Positions 42,280-52,434 of a DNA stretch of 64,000 nt are shown here, one piece after another (within the stretch, counting starts at the first letter, position 1; each line of letters begins with the position of its first letter). The notes beneath the pieces are model-generated. The model ran no database searches and was not told where the DNA came from. It saw only the letters and a program-made list of their open reading frames with translations. Position numbers and translations under genes: made by a program. This DNA is from Ralstonia sp. RRA (GTDB lineage: Bacteria > Pseudomonadota > Gammaproteobacteria > Burkholderiales > Burkholderiaceae), in NCBI RefSeq assembly GCF_037023145.1, contig NZ_CP146091.1, forward strand, positions 248,001 through 312,000. The letters are read 5' to 3'.

Positions 42280-42822
42280 ATGCACGACATTGCAAATGTA
42301 TGCGTTGATACGGCGCTCCAGCCAGCATGTGGCGCCTCCACCGTTCCGGAATCGCCGCGCAAGAACTGGCTCATGAAGCGAAACTGCTCGCTTTCACCCC
42401 GCCAGGTCGGCTGGTTCTACCTCTCGATTGTCATCCTCTCGTTCGCGATCGCTTCGTTCTTTGCGTGGCAAGGTGCGTGGTTGGTGTTGCCTTTCTCGGG
42501 GCTGGAGGTCGCGATTCTCGGTTGGGCGTTGCTGTACTATGCCCGCCACGCCTCTGATTACGAGCATGTCTGGCTGGAAGACGGCGCGCTGGTGATCGAA
42601 CAGGTGAGCGTCAACCAGCAGGTGCGTCATGTGCTCAATCCGCAGTGGGTGCGCGTTGAACCAGGCATGCCGCAAAGTGAGCCCCTTCGGGAGCTGATTG
42701 CGCTGCATTCCGGTGGACGTGTCGTGCGGATCGGTCGATTTCTCGATCCGGCTGGGCGGCGCAGGCTTGCGAACGAGCTTTCCCGGTGTTTGGGACAGGG
42801 GCAACCAACCCAGGTCTCATGA
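42280..42822 (+). CDS. DUF2244 integral membrane protein
   Basis: 180 aa from ATG 42280 (AGGAG 7 nt upstream). After a ~35-residue polar N-terminus come two transmembrane helices (FYLSIVILSFAIASFFAWQG, WLVLPFSGLEVAILGWALLY) and a cytoplasmic C-terminal domain (RVEPGMPQSEPLRELIALHS). DUF2244 genes regularly precede coxB in betaproteobacteria, suggesting a role in oxidase assembly, but none is proven to my knowledge. Confidence 0.88.
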   Translation: MHDIANVCVDTALQPACGASTVPESPRKNWLMKRNCSLSPRQVGWFYLSIVILSFAIASFFAWQGAWLVLPFSGLEVAILGWALLYYARHASDYEHVWLEDGALVIEQVSVNQQVRHVLNPQWVRVEPGMPQSEPLRELIALHSGGRVVRIGRFLDPAGRRRLANELSRCLGQGQPTQVS

Positions 42823-42869
42823 GCCGCGCACCGGGGCAGAGTGGAATCTGTAAATTGGGTAGATAAAAA

Positions 42870-44126
42870 ATGAAAATGTTGAATAAGACATTGGCAAGTT
42901 TGCTGGCGGCAGGCTCACTCCTCGCCTTCGGTCAAACGGCTCTGGCAGTGGAAGACATGCCAGGCGGCCCCGCAGTGATGCAGCTCAATCTCGCGCCCCC
43001 GGTCACCAAGATCGCTGCCGAGATCCATTGGCTGCACTACATGATGCTGATCATCTGTATCGTGATCTTCATCGGTGTGTTCGGGGTGATGTTCTACTCC
43101 ATTTTCAAGCACCGTAAATCGCTGGGCCACAAGCCGGCGACGTTCCACGAAAGCACCACCGTCGAAATCATCTGGACCATCGTGCCGTTCCTGATCGTGA
43201 TCGGGATGGCGCTTCCGGCCACCAAGGCCGTGGTCGCGATGAAGGACACCACCAATTCTGACCTCACCATCAAGGCCACCGGTTACCAGTGGAAGTGGGG
43301 TTACGACTATCTGAAGGGCGAAGGCGAGGGCATTTCGTTCCTTTCCACGCTCACCACGCCGCGCGAGCAGATCAACAACCAGGCGCCCAAGAGCACCACG
43401 TACCTGATCGAGGTGGACAACGAGGTCGTGGTGCCGGTCAACCGCAAGGTGCGTATCGTCACCACCGCCAACGACGTGATTCACTCGTGGATGATCCCGG
43501 CATTCGGCGTGAAGCAGGATGCGATTCCGGGCTTCGTGCGCGACACGTGGTTCAAGGCTGAGAAGGTCGGCGTGTATCGCGGCCAGTGCGCCGAGCTGTG
43601 CGGCAAGGAACATGCCTTCATGCCGATCGTCGTGCGCGTTGTGTCCGACGCCGACTACACCAAGTGGGTCGACGGCAAGAAGAAGGAAATGGCCGCCAAG
43701 GCTGATGATCCGAACAAGGTCTACACGCTGGATGAGCTGAAGACGCGCGGCGAGAAGGTCTACACCGCCAACTGCGCGGTCTGCCACCAGCCGAACGGCA
43801 AGGGCGGTGGTCCGTTCCCCGCACTGGACGGCTCGAAGATCGCCAACGGCCCGCTGGCCGGCCACGTCGACATTGTGCTGCACGGCAAGGCCGCAATGCC
43901 GCCTTGGGCTTCGGCGCTCAACGATGTGGAAATCGCTTCCGTCATCACGTACGAGCGAAACAACTGGGGCAACCATACCGGTGACCTGCTGCAACCGTCG
44001 CAAGTGAAGGATGCGCGCGGCGGCAAGATGCCTGAAGGCGGCGGCGCCAAGACTGCCGCTGCTGAGCCCGCCGGCAAGGTGGCCACCCAACAAGTGAATG
44101 CGGCGAAAGACCGCAGCGCTAGCTGA
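42870..44126 (+). CDS. coxB: Cytochrome c oxidase subunit II with fused cytochrome c
   Basis: 418 aa. Signal peptide, two transmembrane helices (~50-135), CuA domain with [17 protein letters not shown] and the copper ligands in [20 protein letters not shown], then a C-terminal cytochrome c domain with CAVCH (~300) and its Met ligand in AAMPPWA. Accepts electrons from cytochrome c. Caa3-like fusion; first structural gene of the oxidase. Confidence 0.97.
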   Translation: MKMLNKTLASLLAAGSLLAFGQTALAVEDMPGGPAVMQLNLAPPVTKIAAEIHWLHYMMLIICIVIFIGVFGVMFYSIFKHRKSLGHKPATFHESTTVEIIWTIVPFLIVIGMALPATKAVVAMKDTTNSDLTIKATGYQWKWGYDYLKGEGEGISFLSTLTTPREQINNQAPKSTTYLIEVDNEVVVPVNRKVRIVTTANDVIHSWMIPAFGVKQDAIPGFVRDTWFKAEKVGVYRGQCAELCGKEHAFMPIVVRVVSDADYTKWVDGKKKEMAAKADDPNKVYTLDELKTRGEKVYTANCAVCHQPNGKGGGPFPALDGSKIANGPLAGHVDIVLHGKAAMPPWASALNDVEIASVITYERNNWGNHTGDLLQPSQVKDARGGKMPEGGGAKTAAAEPAGKVATQQVNAAKDRSAS

Positions 44127-44167
44127 TTGATCGTCTGCGTGACGAAACGAATCCAAGGAGTTTTGCG

Positions 44168-45772
44168 ATGAGCACCGCTGTTACGCACCCGCAAGATCAC
44201 GCGCACGGTCATGGAGACGACCACGCGCACGACCATCCGCACGGCTGGCGCCGTTGGCTGTTCGCGACCAACCACAAGGACATCGGTACGCTGTACTTGC
44301 TGTTCTCCTTCGCGATGCTGCTCTCGGGCGGCACGCTGGCACTGTTGATCCGCCTTGAGTTGTTCGAGCCGGGCTTGCAGTTCTTCCATCCGGAACTGTT
44401 CAACCAGTTCACCACGATGCACGGCCTGATCATGGTGTTCGGCGCGATCATGCCGGCCTTCGTGGGCTTTGCGAACTGGATGATCCCGCTGCAGGTCGGT
44501 GCGTCCGACATGGCCTTTGCGCGGATGAACAACTTCAGCTTCTGGCTGCTGCCGCCTGCGGCGATCCTGCTGGTGGGCTCGTTCTTCGCACCGGGTGGTG
44601 CCACGGCCGCCGGCTGGACGCTCTACGCGCCGCTGTCGGTGCAGATGGGCCCGGGCATGGACATGGCGATCTTCGCGGTGCACATCATGGGTGCCTCGTC
44701 GATCATGGGCTCGATCAACATCATCGTGACCATCCTCAACATGCGCGCGCCCGGCATGACGCTGATGAAGATGCCGATGTTCTGCTGGACGTGGCTGATC
44801 ACCGCCTACCTGCTGATCGCCGTGATGCCGGTGCTGGCAGGCGCGATCACCATGGTGCTGACCGACCGCCATTTCGGCACGAGCTTCTTCTCGGCAGCCG
44901 GCGGCGGTGACCCGGTGATGTACCAGCACATCTTCTGGTTCTTCGGGCACCCCGAGGTGTACATCATGATCTTGCCGGCGTTCGGCATCATCAGCCAGAT
45001 CGTGCCGGCCTTCGCCCGCAAGCCGCTGTTCGGCTACAGCTCGATGGTGTACGCGACGGCCTCGATCGCCATCCTGTCGTTCATCGTGTGGGCACACCAC
45101 ATGTTCACGACCGGTATGCCTGTCACCGGCCAGCTGTTCTTCATGTACGCGACGATGCTGATTGCGGTGCCGACCGGCGTGAAGGTGTTCAACTGGGTGG
45201 CCACGATGTGGCGCGGCTCGATGACGTTCGAGACGCCCATGCTGTTCGCCCTGGGCTTCATCTTCGTGTTCTCGATCGGCGGCCTCACGGGCCTGATCCT
45301 GGCCGTGGCCCCGATCGACATTCAGCTGCAGGATACGTACTACGTGGTGGCGCACTTCCACTATGTGCTGGTGGCCGGTTCGCTGTTCGCGCTGTTCGCG
45401 GGCTTCTACTACTGGGGTCCGAAGTGGTCGGGCTACATGTACAACGAAACGCGCGGCAAGATCCACTTCTGGGGTTCGATGATCACCTTCAACCTCACGT
45501 TCTTCCCGATGCACTTCCTGGGCCTGGCCGGCATGCCGCGTCGCTATGCGGATTACCCGCAGCAGTTTGCCGACTTCAACGCAGTCGCGTCCATCGGTGC
45601 ACTGGGCTTCGGTCTGATGCAGGTGTATTTCTTCTTCTTCGTGGTGCTGCCGTCGTACCGCGGTGGCGAGAAGGCCGCCGACAAGCCGTGGGAGGGCGCA
45701 GAAGGCCTGGAGTGGACCGTGCCGTCGCCGGCGCCGTTCCACACCTTTGAAGAACCGCCGCACGTGCATTAA
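44168..45772 (+). CDS. ctaD: Cytochrome c oxidase subunit I
   Basis: 534 aa, AAGGAG 9 nt before ATG. His/Asp-rich N-terminus, then 12 helices. Haem a ligand [16 protein letters not shown], CuB/crosslinked pair [16 protein letters not shown], further CuB ligands [11 protein letters not shown], haem a3 ligand region [21 protein letters not shown]- and D-channel residues appear present, as in A-type proton-pumping oxidases. The C-terminal 40 residues follow the last helix. Confidence 0.98.
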   Translation: MSTAVTHPQDHAHGHGDDHAHDHPHGWRRWLFATNHKDIGTLYLLFSFAMLLSGGTLALLIRLELFEPGLQFFHPELFNQFTTMHGLIMVFGAIMPAFVGFANWMIPLQVGASDMAFARMNNFSFWLLPPAAILLVGSFFAPGGATAAGWTLYAPLSVQMGPGMDMAIFAVHIMGASSIMGSINIIVTILNMRAPGMTLMKMPMFCWTWLITAYLLIAVMPVLAGAITMVLTDRHFGTSFFSAAGGGDPVMYQHIFWFFGHPEVYIMILPAFGIISQIVPAFARKPLFGYSSMVYATASIAILSFIVWAHHMFTTGMPVTGQLFFMYATMLIAVPTGVKVFNWVATMWRGSMTFETPMLFALGFIFVFSIGGLTGLILAVAPIDIQLQDTYYVVAHFHYVLVAGSLFALFAGFYYWGPKWSGYMYNETRGKIHFWGSMITFNLTFFPMHFLGLAGMPRRYADYPQQFADFNAVASIGALGFGLMQVYFFFFVVLPSYRGGEKAADKPWEGAEGLEWTVPSPAPFHTFEEPPHVH

Positions 45773-45831
45773 TGCCGGTGTCGCGGGGCCGGTCTGTGCC
45801 GGCCCCCGACCCTGCAACCTTCCAGACAACG

Positions 45832-45963
45832 ATGTCGAGTCCAGAAAAAAGCCCGACGCCCGAGCAACGTGCCAACAATCGCCGGCTCGCGTTCATTCTT
45901 GCCACCATTGCGTTGGTTTTCTTTCTGGGTGTGATTTTCAAGCGCGTGGTGTTCGGCGGTTAG
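45832..45963 (+). CDS. Cytochrome oxidase small assembly protein
   Basis: 43 aa from ATG 45832: polar MSSPEKSPTPEQRANNRRLA then one helix FILATIALVFFLGVIFKRVV. Small single-helix proteins of this type sit between ctaD and ctaG in Burkholderiales and are annotated as oxidase small assembly proteins. An upstream in-frame ATG at 45772 would overlap the ctaD stop and add 20 unlikely residues. Confidence 0.75.
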   Translation: MSSPEKSPTPEQRANNRRLAFILATIALVFFLGVIFKRVVFGG

Positions 45964-46025
45964 CCGGGCGCGCAGCCCCTGGATCATCAACGACCAATCA
46001 TTGATCGCAGAACCGAGATCGCAAC

Positions 46026-46613
46026 ATGAGTCGGCTCCAAGACGACAAAGCCATTGAACGCGGACTGAACCGAACCATGCTCGGCAAGCTGGCCGTGGTG
46101 GTCGTGATCATGTTTGGCTTTGGCTACGCGATGGTGCCGCTGTACAAGAAGATCTGCGAACTCACCAACATCAACGTGCTGAACACCCGCGACGAGGATG
46201 GCGGCGCGCTGCGCAATTCGCAGGTCGACACGTCACGCACGATCACGGTGGAGTTCGATTCGAACAGCCAGGGGCCATTCCGCTTCCGCCCGGTCAAGAA
46301 CAGCATGGAAGTCCACCCGGGCGAGATCAGCCAGATCGTCTACGAGGTGGTGAACAAGGAAGGGCGCACGGTAGAGGCGCAGGCCATCCCGAGTTACGCG
46401 CCCAAGCAGGCAACCGAGTTTTTCAAAAAGATTGAGTGTTTCTGTTTCAAGCAGCAGACGCTGACTGCAAACGAATCGCGCGAGATGCCGGTGGTCTTTG
46501 TGATCGATCCGGAGCTTCCGAAAGACGTGAAGACGATCACCTTGTCCTACACTTTCTTTGAGATCCACGCACCGTCAGCCATTACGCCGGCGATGCCAAG
46601 CAAAGGAACGTAA
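46026..46613 (+). CDS. ctaG: Cytochrome c oxidase assembly protein CtaG/Cox11
   Basis: 195 aa. One N-terminal helix (LAVVVVIMFGFGYAMVPLYK) and a periplasmic immunoglobulin-like domain with the copper motif CFCFKQQTL and NVLNTRDEDGG. Inserts copper into the CuB site of subunit I. Between ctaD and coxC, as in most aa3 clusters. Confidence 0.96.
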   Translation: MSRLQDDKAIERGLNRTMLGKLAVVVVIMFGFGYAMVPLYKKICELTNINVLNTRDEDGGALRNSQVDTSRTITVEFDSNSQGPFRFRPVKNSMEVHPGEISQIVYEVVNKEGRTVEAQAIPSYAPKQATEFFKKIECFCFKQQTLTANESREMPVVFVIDPELPKDVKTITLSYTFFEIHAPSAITPAMPSKGT

Positions 46614-46617
46614 GGAC

Positions 46618-46836
46618 ATGGACGACCTGAAGGAAGCGACCAAGCGACGCGCGTCATTCGCACAGACGATGAAGGCGGTGTTCTGGTCCTTCTTCGGGGT
46701 GCGCAAGGGGCGCGATCATGACCGTGACATGGCGCAATTGAATCCTGTGCACGTGATCATCGCCGGCCTGTTGGCGACAGCGCTGTTCATCTTTGTGCTG
46801 CTGATGATCGTGCGCGCAGTGGTCGGTTCGCAGTAG
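46618..46836 (+). CDS. DUF2970 small membrane protein
   Basis: 72 aa, starting 4 bp after ctaG with AAGGA upstream. Motif SFAQTMKAVFWSFFGVRKGR DHDRD, then one helix (HVIIAGLLATALFIFVLLMI). DUF2970 proteins are found beside cox genes and are probably small accessory factors; the role is not established. Confidence 0.88.
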   Translation: MDDLKEATKRRASFAQTMKAVFWSFFGVRKGRDHDRDMAQLNPVHVIIAGLLATALFIFVLLMIVRAVVGSQ

Positions 46837-46924
46837 CAGGTGGAAGGTTGAGGAGACGGCCTGCGCAGCATGGGCCGGGCAATATCGAGTGAATTCTTAA
46901 AAAAATAGAGCTGGAGAAAAAGAG

Positions 46925-47785
46925 ATGAGTGCGAATCGAGCGAACGCTCCGTACTACTTCGTGCCTGGGCCGTCGCGGCATCCGATTTCGGCAAGTATCG
47001 GCTTGCTGATCGTGCTGCTGAGTTCTGCGGCATGGGTGAACGCGCAGTCGTGGGCGCCGTGGACTTTCCTGATCGGCCTGGTGTGGTTCCTGTTCGTGCT
47101 GCGTGCGTGGTTTGCCGACGCCATCTCCGAATCCGAGGGCGGCAAGTACGGTGATCGCGTGGATGCCTCGTTCCGTTGGTCGATGAGCTGGTTCATCTTC
47201 TCGGAAGTGATGTTCTTCGCGGCGTTCTTCGGCGCGCTGTTCTACGCCCGCGAGATCGCCATGCCCTGGCTGGGCGATTTGAACAACAAGCTGCTGTGGC
47301 CCGACTTCAATGCCCTGTGGCCGAATACCGGCCCGGCGGGCACGGTCAAGCCGTTCACGACGATGGGCCCGTGGCCGATCCCGACCATCAACACGGCGTT
47401 GCTGCTGACCTCGGGTGTGACGCTCACATGGGCGCACCACGCGCTGCGTGAGGGCAAGCGTGCCCAGGTCATCCAGGGCCTGCTGCTGACGATTCTCCTG
47501 GGCTTCACGTTCATGGGGTTCCAGGCGTTCGAATATATCCACGCGTATCACGAACTGAACCTGAAGCTGACGTCCGGTATCTACGGCTCGACGTTCTTCC
47601 TGCTGACGGGTTTCCACGGTTTCCACGTGACGATGGGCGCGATCATGCTGTCCGTGGTGCTGGGCCGCGTGATCAAGGGGCACTTCACGCCGGATCATCA
47701 CTTCGCGTTTGAAGGTGCCGCGTGGTACTGGCACTTTGTGGACGTGGTCTGGCTCGGCCTGTACGTAGTGGTGTACTGGCTGTAA
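46925..47785 (+). CDS. coxC: Cytochrome c oxidase subunit III
   Basis: 286 aa, seven-helix subunit. SNRANAPYYFVPGPSRHPIS, WSMSWFIFSEVMFFAAFFGA, TLTWAHHALREGKRAQVIQG, GFHGFHVTMGAIMLSVVLGR and AAWYWHFVDVVWLGLYVVVY are all typical. Stabilises proton uptake in the oxidase. Confidence 0.97.
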   Translation: MSANRANAPYYFVPGPSRHPISASIGLLIVLLSSAAWVNAQSWAPWTFLIGLVWFLFVLRAWFADAISESEGGKYGDRVDASFRWSMSWFIFSEVMFFAAFFGALFYAREIAMPWLGDLNNKLLWPDFNALWPNTGPAGTVKPFTTMGPWPIPTINTALLLTSGVTLTWAHHALREGKRAQVIQGLLLTILLGFTFMGFQAFEYIHAYHELNLKLTSGIYGSTFFLLTGFHGFHVTMGAIMLSVVLGRVIKGHFTPDHHFAFEGAAWYWHFVDVVWLGLYVVVYWL

Positions 47786-47889
47786 GGCAGAGTGGATTGG
47801 GGCGACGCATTTGTCGCCTTGCGCCTAAGCCGACAAATGCCGCAGACGGGACACCGCTGCGGCGTTTTCGTTTTTCTGGCGTGGGTGAA

Positions 47890-48099
47890 TTACTGGCCGA
47901 ACTGGATGCCGGTGCTGTGGATCCAGCCCAACCGGTTCGCAACCAGGATGAAGATGAACAGCGCAATCGAGAACCCGACGCGGAACATCAGCGAGCGGAC
48001 GGTGCGGTTGCTGTTGCCCTTGTCGCGCATCAGGAAGAACAGCGCGGAGGCAAGGCTGCCGAGGATCAGCAGGAACGCGATGGCAACGACGATGCGCAT
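47890..48099 (-). CDS. DUF2909 twin-transmembrane protein
   Basis: 69 aa with two helices (IVVAIAFLLILGSLASALFF and FRVGFSIALFIFILVANRLG) joined by a basic loop RDKGNSNRTVRS. DUF2909 proteins are encoded, usually antisense as here, between coxC and surf1 in beta- and gammaproteobacteria. Probable oxidase assembly accessory; unproven. Confidence 0.85.
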   Translation of the reverse strand: MRIVVAIAFLLILGSLASALFFLMRDKGNSNRTVRSLMFRVGFSIALFIFILVANRLGWIHSTGIQFGQ

Positions 48100-48154
48100 G
48101 GAAGGTTGAGAACTTGGAAATGGTTGCCGTGCATTATCTCACCGGGTGGACACG

Positions 48155-48925
48155 ATGACCGCGCGCGTGCCACTGCGCCAGTGGTTTGCGCCGGTGCCGA
48201 TGCTGGCGGGCGTGCTGTTGATTGTGCTCACGTGTGCGCTGGGGCGGTGGCAGTTGTCGCGTGCGCATGAGCGTATCGACAAGCAGGCGCGCATCGAGGC
48301 GCTGCAGAACGCGCCCGTGCAGCGCATCACTGCGCAACCGGTCGCGGCCGATGCGGTGCTGTATCGGCCGGTGCTGCTGCGCGGCACGTTTGACGTGGCG
48401 CATACAGTGCTGCTCGACAACCGCCCGCACATGACCAACGGCGTGTCGCGCGCCGGGTTCGAGGTACTGATCCCATTCGTGCTGGAAGGGGCAGGCGGAC
48501 GCGCCGTGTTAGTCAATCGGGGGTGGCTGCCGCGCGATCCGGTGGACCGCACGCGCATCGCGCCGTACACCACGCCAGCGGGTGAAGTGCAGGTCGAAGG
48601 GATTGTTGTGCCACATGCCAGCCGCGTCTTCAGTCTGGGGCGGAAAGACGGCGCAGATGAAGTCGGCCAGCGACTTAGGCAGAATATCGACCTCGACGCT
48701 TTTTCGCGCGAAATCGGATTGCCCCTGCAGCCCTTCGTGGTGGAGCAGCAATCCGACGCGCAAGACGGTCTGGCGCGCGATTGGCCGCGCGCAGACTTGG
48801 GCGCCGACCGCAATTACGGCTATGCGTTCCAGTGGTTCGCGATGGCGGCGGCGGTGCTGACCTTGATGGTTGTCTACAGCGTGCGACGCTATCGTCGCTT
48901 GGCAGGCCCTTCTGAGCCCGTCTGA
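48155..48925 (+). CDS. SURF1 family cytochrome oxidase assembly protein
   Basis: 256 aa from ATG 48155 (a GTG three codons earlier is possible). N-terminal helix (MLAGVLLIVLTCALGRWQLS), periplasmic core with GRWQLSRAHER, VLLDNRPHMTNGVSRAGFEV, VNRGWLPRDP, and a C-terminal helix RNYGYAFQWFAMAAAVLTLM. SURF1 delivers haem a to subunit I. Confidence 0.95.
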   Translation: MTARVPLRQWFAPVPMLAGVLLIVLTCALGRWQLSRAHERIDKQARIEALQNAPVQRITAQPVAADAVLYRPVLLRGTFDVAHTVLLDNRPHMTNGVSRAGFEVLIPFVLEGAGGRAVLVNRGWLPRDPVDRTRIAPYTTPAGEVQVEGIVVPHASRVFSLGRKDGADEVGQRLRQNIDLDAFSREIGLPLQPFVVEQQSDAQDGLARDWPRADLGADRNYGYAFQWFAMAAAVLTLMVVYSVRRYRRLAGPSEPV

Positions 48926-48977
48926 ATACGAACACGTGTTGCGGCTTAGTGCCGCAGATGAATGCATTAGGAATCAC

Positions 48978-49646
48978 ATGGTGAATCAGGAATCTGCACC
49001 GGGCACGCCCGGCACACGCGCCGCGCCCGCCGCTTTGTCCACGGATGCGCGCATTGATGCACGCACGCGCCGGGGCCGCCTGACGATGCTGTTCCTGCTG
49101 CTGGTGTGCGCATCGCCAGTGATTGCGTCGTACCTCGCGTACTACGTTTTCACGCCGGCTGGCGGCAAGGCCGCGTATGGCGCGCTGGTCGAGCCGCAGC
49201 GCCCGATCCCGACCGGCCTGATGGTGCAGGACGAGCACGGCGCAGAAGTGCCGCTCGCCAGCCTCAAGGGCAAGTGGCTGATGGTCTCAGTGGACAACAG
49301 CGCCTGCGACGACAACTGCGCGCGCAAGCTCTTCACCATGCGCCAGCTGCGCATCGGCCAGGGTCCGGACCGCGACCGTATCGTCCCCGTGTGGCTGGTC
49401 ACGGATCGCGGCGCGATCGACCCACGCCTGATGAAGGCCTACAACGACGACTACGCCGCCGCACGCTTCCTGCGCGCACCGGAGTTGCCCAAGGACTGGC
49501 TGACCGACGGCAAGACGCCGGCAACCGACCACATCTTCCTGGTCGACCCGCAAGGCAACCTGATGATGCAGTTCCCGAAGGACCCGGACCCGAAGAAAGT
49601 GCGCGGCGATCTGACGCGGCTGCTCAAGTATTCGCGCATCGGATAA
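48978..49646 (+). CDS. SCO1/thioredoxin-like oxidase assembly membrane protein
   Basis: 222 aa from ATG 48978. One helix (LTMLFLLLVCASPVIASYLA) then a thioredoxin-like domain: GLMVQDEHGAEVPLASLKGK and NSACDDNCARKLFTMRQLRI, where CDDNC takes the place of the SCO CxxxC copper motif. Lies between surf1 and ctaA, a conserved place. Likely a copper or thiol chaperone for the oxidase; the exact role is inferred. Confidence 0.85.
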   Translation: MVNQESAPGTPGTRAAPAALSTDARIDARTRRGRLTMLFLLLVCASPVIASYLAYYVFTPAGGKAAYGALVEPQRPIPTGLMVQDEHGAEVPLASLKGKWLMVSVDNSACDDNCARKLFTMRQLRIGQGPDRDRIVPVWLVTDRGAIDPRLMKAYNDDYAAARFLRAPELPKDWLTDGKTPATDHIFLVDPQGNLMMQFPKDPDPKKVRGDLTRLLKYSRIG

Positions 49647-49649
49647 GCC

Positions 49650-50741
49650 ATGCTGCTGCAACTTGCCTCCATCGGCATCCTGATCGCGCTGATCCCGCTG
49701 TGCTACGTGCTGGTCAAGGGAGACCGCAACAAGTACCGCAAGCTGGTGTGGATCACGGCGTCCCTGACGCTGGACCTCATCATGTTCGGCAGCTTCACGC
49801 GCCTGACCGATTCGGGCCTGGGCTGCCCGGACTGGCCCGGTTGCTACGGCACGTCTAACCCCTTCCACGCGCGGGACGACATTCACGCCGCGCAAACCGC
49901 AATGCCGAGTGGCCCGGTCACGTGGATGAAGGCGTGGATTGAGATGACGCACCGCTACTTTGCGATGGCGGTGGGCGTGTTGATCATCACGCTCGTGGTG
50001 GTGGCGTGGGTCAAGCGGAAGGACCTCAAGCAATCGCCGTGGTACGCCACGGCCGTGCTGGCGCTGGTGTGCGTGCAGGGCGCGTTTGGCGCATGGACGG
50101 TCACGCTCAAGCTGCAGCCGGCCATTGTGGTGACGCACCTGCTGCTCGGCATGACATTGTTGGCGTCGCTCATCTGGCTTGGCTGTAAGAACGATGTGCC
50201 ACGTTTCGTGGATGGCCGCGGTGCATCGCTGCGCGTGCCGGCGGCGATCGGGCTGGCGTTGCTCGTCGTGCAGATCGCACTGGGCGGCTGGGTCAGCACC
50301 AACTATGCGGTGCTTGCGTGTACCGACTTCCCGCTGTGCAACGGCCAGTGGGTGCCGGCGATGGACTTTGCGCACGGCTTTACCTTCTGGCGCCAGCTCG
50401 GCAAGACCGCCAGCGGTGACTTCATCTCGCATGACGCGCTGGTTGCCATCCACTGGACGCACCGCGTCTTTGCAGTGCTCGTGCTGAGCTACCTGGCATG
50501 GCTTGGCGTACGAGCGCGTCGCGTGGCCGGTATCGGCCGTGTGTCGACGGTGCTGCTCATCGTGCTGGCCGTGCAACTGGCGACCGGCTTATCGAACATC
50601 GTGCTTGGCTGGCCGCTGCTGGCCGCCGTGGCGCACAACGGTGGCGCGGCGGTGCTGTTGCTGCTGATGGTGCGTCTGCATTACCTGATCGGCTTGGCGC
50701 AAGTGCGCGCGCCGATCCCTGCGGCCGTGGCCGCCGTTTGA
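49650..50741 (+). CDS. ctaA: Haem A synthase
   Basis: 363 aa, starting 3 bp after the previous stop. Eight helices with conserved haem-ligand histidines in EMTHRYFAMAVGVLIITLVV, VTHLLLGMTLLASLI and IHWTHRVFAVLVLSYLAWLG; FTRLTDSGLGCPDWPGCYG is the family signature. Oxidises haem O to haem A for the oxidase upstream. Confidence 0.96.
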   Translation: MLLQLASIGILIALIPLCYVLVKGDRNKYRKLVWITASLTLDLIMFGSFTRLTDSGLGCPDWPGCYGTSNPFHARDDIHAAQTAMPSGPVTWMKAWIEMTHRYFAMAVGVLIITLVVVAWVKRKDLKQSPWYATAVLALVCVQGAFGAWTVTLKLQPAIVVTHLLLGMTLLASLIWLGCKNDVPRFVDGRGASLRVPAAIGLALLVVQIALGGWVSTNYAVLACTDFPLCNGQWVPAMDFAHGFTFWRQLGKTASGDFISHDALVAIHWTHRVFAVLVLSYLAWLGVRARRVAGIGRVSTVLLIVLAVQLATGLSNIVLGWPLLAAVAHNGGAAVLLLLMVRLHYLIGLAQVRAPIPAAVAAV

Positions 50742-50751
50742 TTGATTGTTT

Positions 50752-51693
50752 ATGAATACTGTGGCAACCCCAACGACTTCCACTCAACTCCCCGGCTGGC
50801 GACACACCGCATCGCAGTATGCGGCGCTCACCAAGCCGCGCGTGACGCAGCTCGCCGTGTTCTGCGCCGTGATCGGCATGTTCCTGGCCACGCCGGGCAT
50901 GGTGCCCTGGCCGGTGCTGATCGGCGGCGCGGTCGGCATCTGGCTGTTTGCCGGCGCGGCCTTTGCCATCAACTGCCTGGTCGAGCGCAAGATCGACGCG
51001 ATGATGCGCCGCACGGCCTGGCGTCCTTCGGCCAGTGGGGAGCTGGGTACGCGCCAGATCCTGCTGTTCTCGCTGGTGCTAGGCGGCGCGGGCATGTGGA
51101 CGCTGCACGTGTTCGCCAACGACCTGACGATGTGGCTGACCTTCGCCACCTTCATCGGCTACGCGATCATCTACACGCTGCTGCTCAAGCCGGCCACGCC
51201 GCAGAACATCGTCATTGGTGGCCTGTCGGGCGCCATGCCGCCGGCGCTGGGCTGGGCGGCCGTCGCCAACAGCGTGCCGCCCGAGGCGTGGATCCTGGTG
51301 CTGATCATCTTCACCTGGACGCCGCCGCACTTCTGGGCGCTCGCGCTGTACCGCCGTGCCGACTACGCCAAGTCCGGCTTGCCGATGCTGCCGATCACGC
51401 ACGGCGAGAAATACACGCTGCTGCACATCCTGCTGTACACGCTCATCATGATTGCCGCGACCATCCTGCCGTTCGTGCACGGGATGAGCGGCTATATCTA
51501 CCTGGCGACGGCGCTGGTGCTGGGCGGCGGCTTCTTCGCCTATGCGTGGCGCATGTACCGCAACTATTCCGACGCGCTGGCGCAGAAGACTTTCCGCTAC
51601 TCGATCATCTATCTGTCGATCCTGTTTGCGGCGCTGCTGGTGGATCACTACTTCAAGTTCGGGCCTACGTTCACCCAAGGCGCGGCGCTGTGA
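50752..51693 (+). CDS. ctaB: Protohaem IX farnesyltransferase (haem O synthase)
   Basis: 313 aa from ATG 50752. UbiA-type prenyltransferase: [40 protein letters not shown] (the Asp-rich motif), [20 protein letters not shown] and [20 protein letters not shown]. Makes haem O, the CtaA substrate. Starts 10 bp after ctaA. Confidence 0.97.
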   Translation: MNTVATPTTSTQLPGWRHTASQYAALTKPRVTQLAVFCAVIGMFLATPGMVPWPVLIGGAVGIWLFAGAAFAINCLVERKIDAMMRRTAWRPSASGELGTRQILLFSLVLGGAGMWTLHVFANDLTMWLTFATFIGYAIIYTLLLKPATPQNIVIGGLSGAMPPALGWAAVANSVPPEAWILVLIIFTWTPPHFWALALYRRADYAKSGLPMLPITHGEKYTLLHILLYTLIMIAATILPFVHGMSGYIYLATALVLGGGFFAYAWRMYRNYSDALAQKTFRYSIIYLSILFAALLVDHYFKFGPTFTQGAAL

Positions 51694-51755
51694 CGCACGG
51701 GGCTGCCAGCGAGCGCGTGCAGTTGGCGTTACGCTAGGCGGTCCCTCCCAACACG

Positions 51756-52367
51756 ATGAACATGCTCTCTTTCCGACACTTCCGCGCCGTTCTGTTTGCC
51801 GCATTGGCCGCCACCGTGCTGGCATTGACCGCCTGCAGCGACAAGCCTGCCTTCACGAACCTCGACATCACCGGTGCCAAGAGCTTCGGCAAGGATTTCT
51901 CGCTGACCGACCACACCGGCAAGCGCCGTACGTTGGAAGACTTTCGTGGCAAGGTCGTCGTGATGTTCTTCGGCTACACGCATTGCCCCGATGTTTGCCC
52001 GACCACGCTGGCCGAGCTGCGCGGCGTGATGGATGCACTAGGCAAGGATGCCGACCGCGTGCAGGTGCTGTTCGTCACCGTCGATCCCGAGCGCGATACG
52101 CAAGACCTGCTGGGCAAGTACGTGCCCGCATTCGACCCGCGCTTCATCGGCCTGCGTCCGGCCGACGAAGCCGAGTTGAAGAAGGTCACGTCCGACTTCA
52201 AGGTGTTCTACAGCAAGGTGCCGGGCAGCAAGCCCGACAACTACACGATGGATCACACCGCCGGCAGCTACATGTTCGACACGAAGGGCAACCTGCGCCT
52301 GTTCATCAAACATGGCCAGGGCCCTGAGCCGATCGCGCACGACGTCAAGCTGCTGCTGAAGGAGTGA
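51756..52367 (+). CDS. SCO family copper chaperone
   Basis: 203 aa. Lipoprotein-type signal (ATVLALTACSDKPA, lipobox LTAC), thioredoxin fold with copper ligands in YTHCPDVCPTTLAELRGVMD and the distal His in MDHTAGSYMFDTKG. Delivers copper to the CuA site of CoxB. Last gene of the oxidase cluster, before a terminator. Confidence 0.96.
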   Translation: MNMLSFRHFRAVLFAALAATVLALTACSDKPAFTNLDITGAKSFGKDFSLTDHTGKRRTLEDFRGKVVVMFFGYTHCPDVCPTTLAELRGVMDALGKDADRVQVLFVTVDPERDTQDLLGKYVPAFDPRFIGLRPADEAELKKVTSDFKVFYSKVPGSKPDNYTMDHTAGSYMFDTKGNLRLFIKHGQGPEPIAHDVKLLLKE

Positions 52368-52390
52368 TCGCGTAGCTCGCGCCCAAACAA

Positions 52391-52418
52391 AAGCCCGCCA
52401 ACTTGGCGGGCTTTTTTA
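52391..52418. terminator. Bidirectional terminator, oxidase cluster / rpoH
   Basis: AAGCCCGCCA / TGGCGGGCTT with an ACT loop, flanked by A and T runs on both sides; it separates the sco gene from the convergent rpoH. Confidence 0.92.
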
Positions 52419-52434
52419 TTGCCAGGGAAACCGC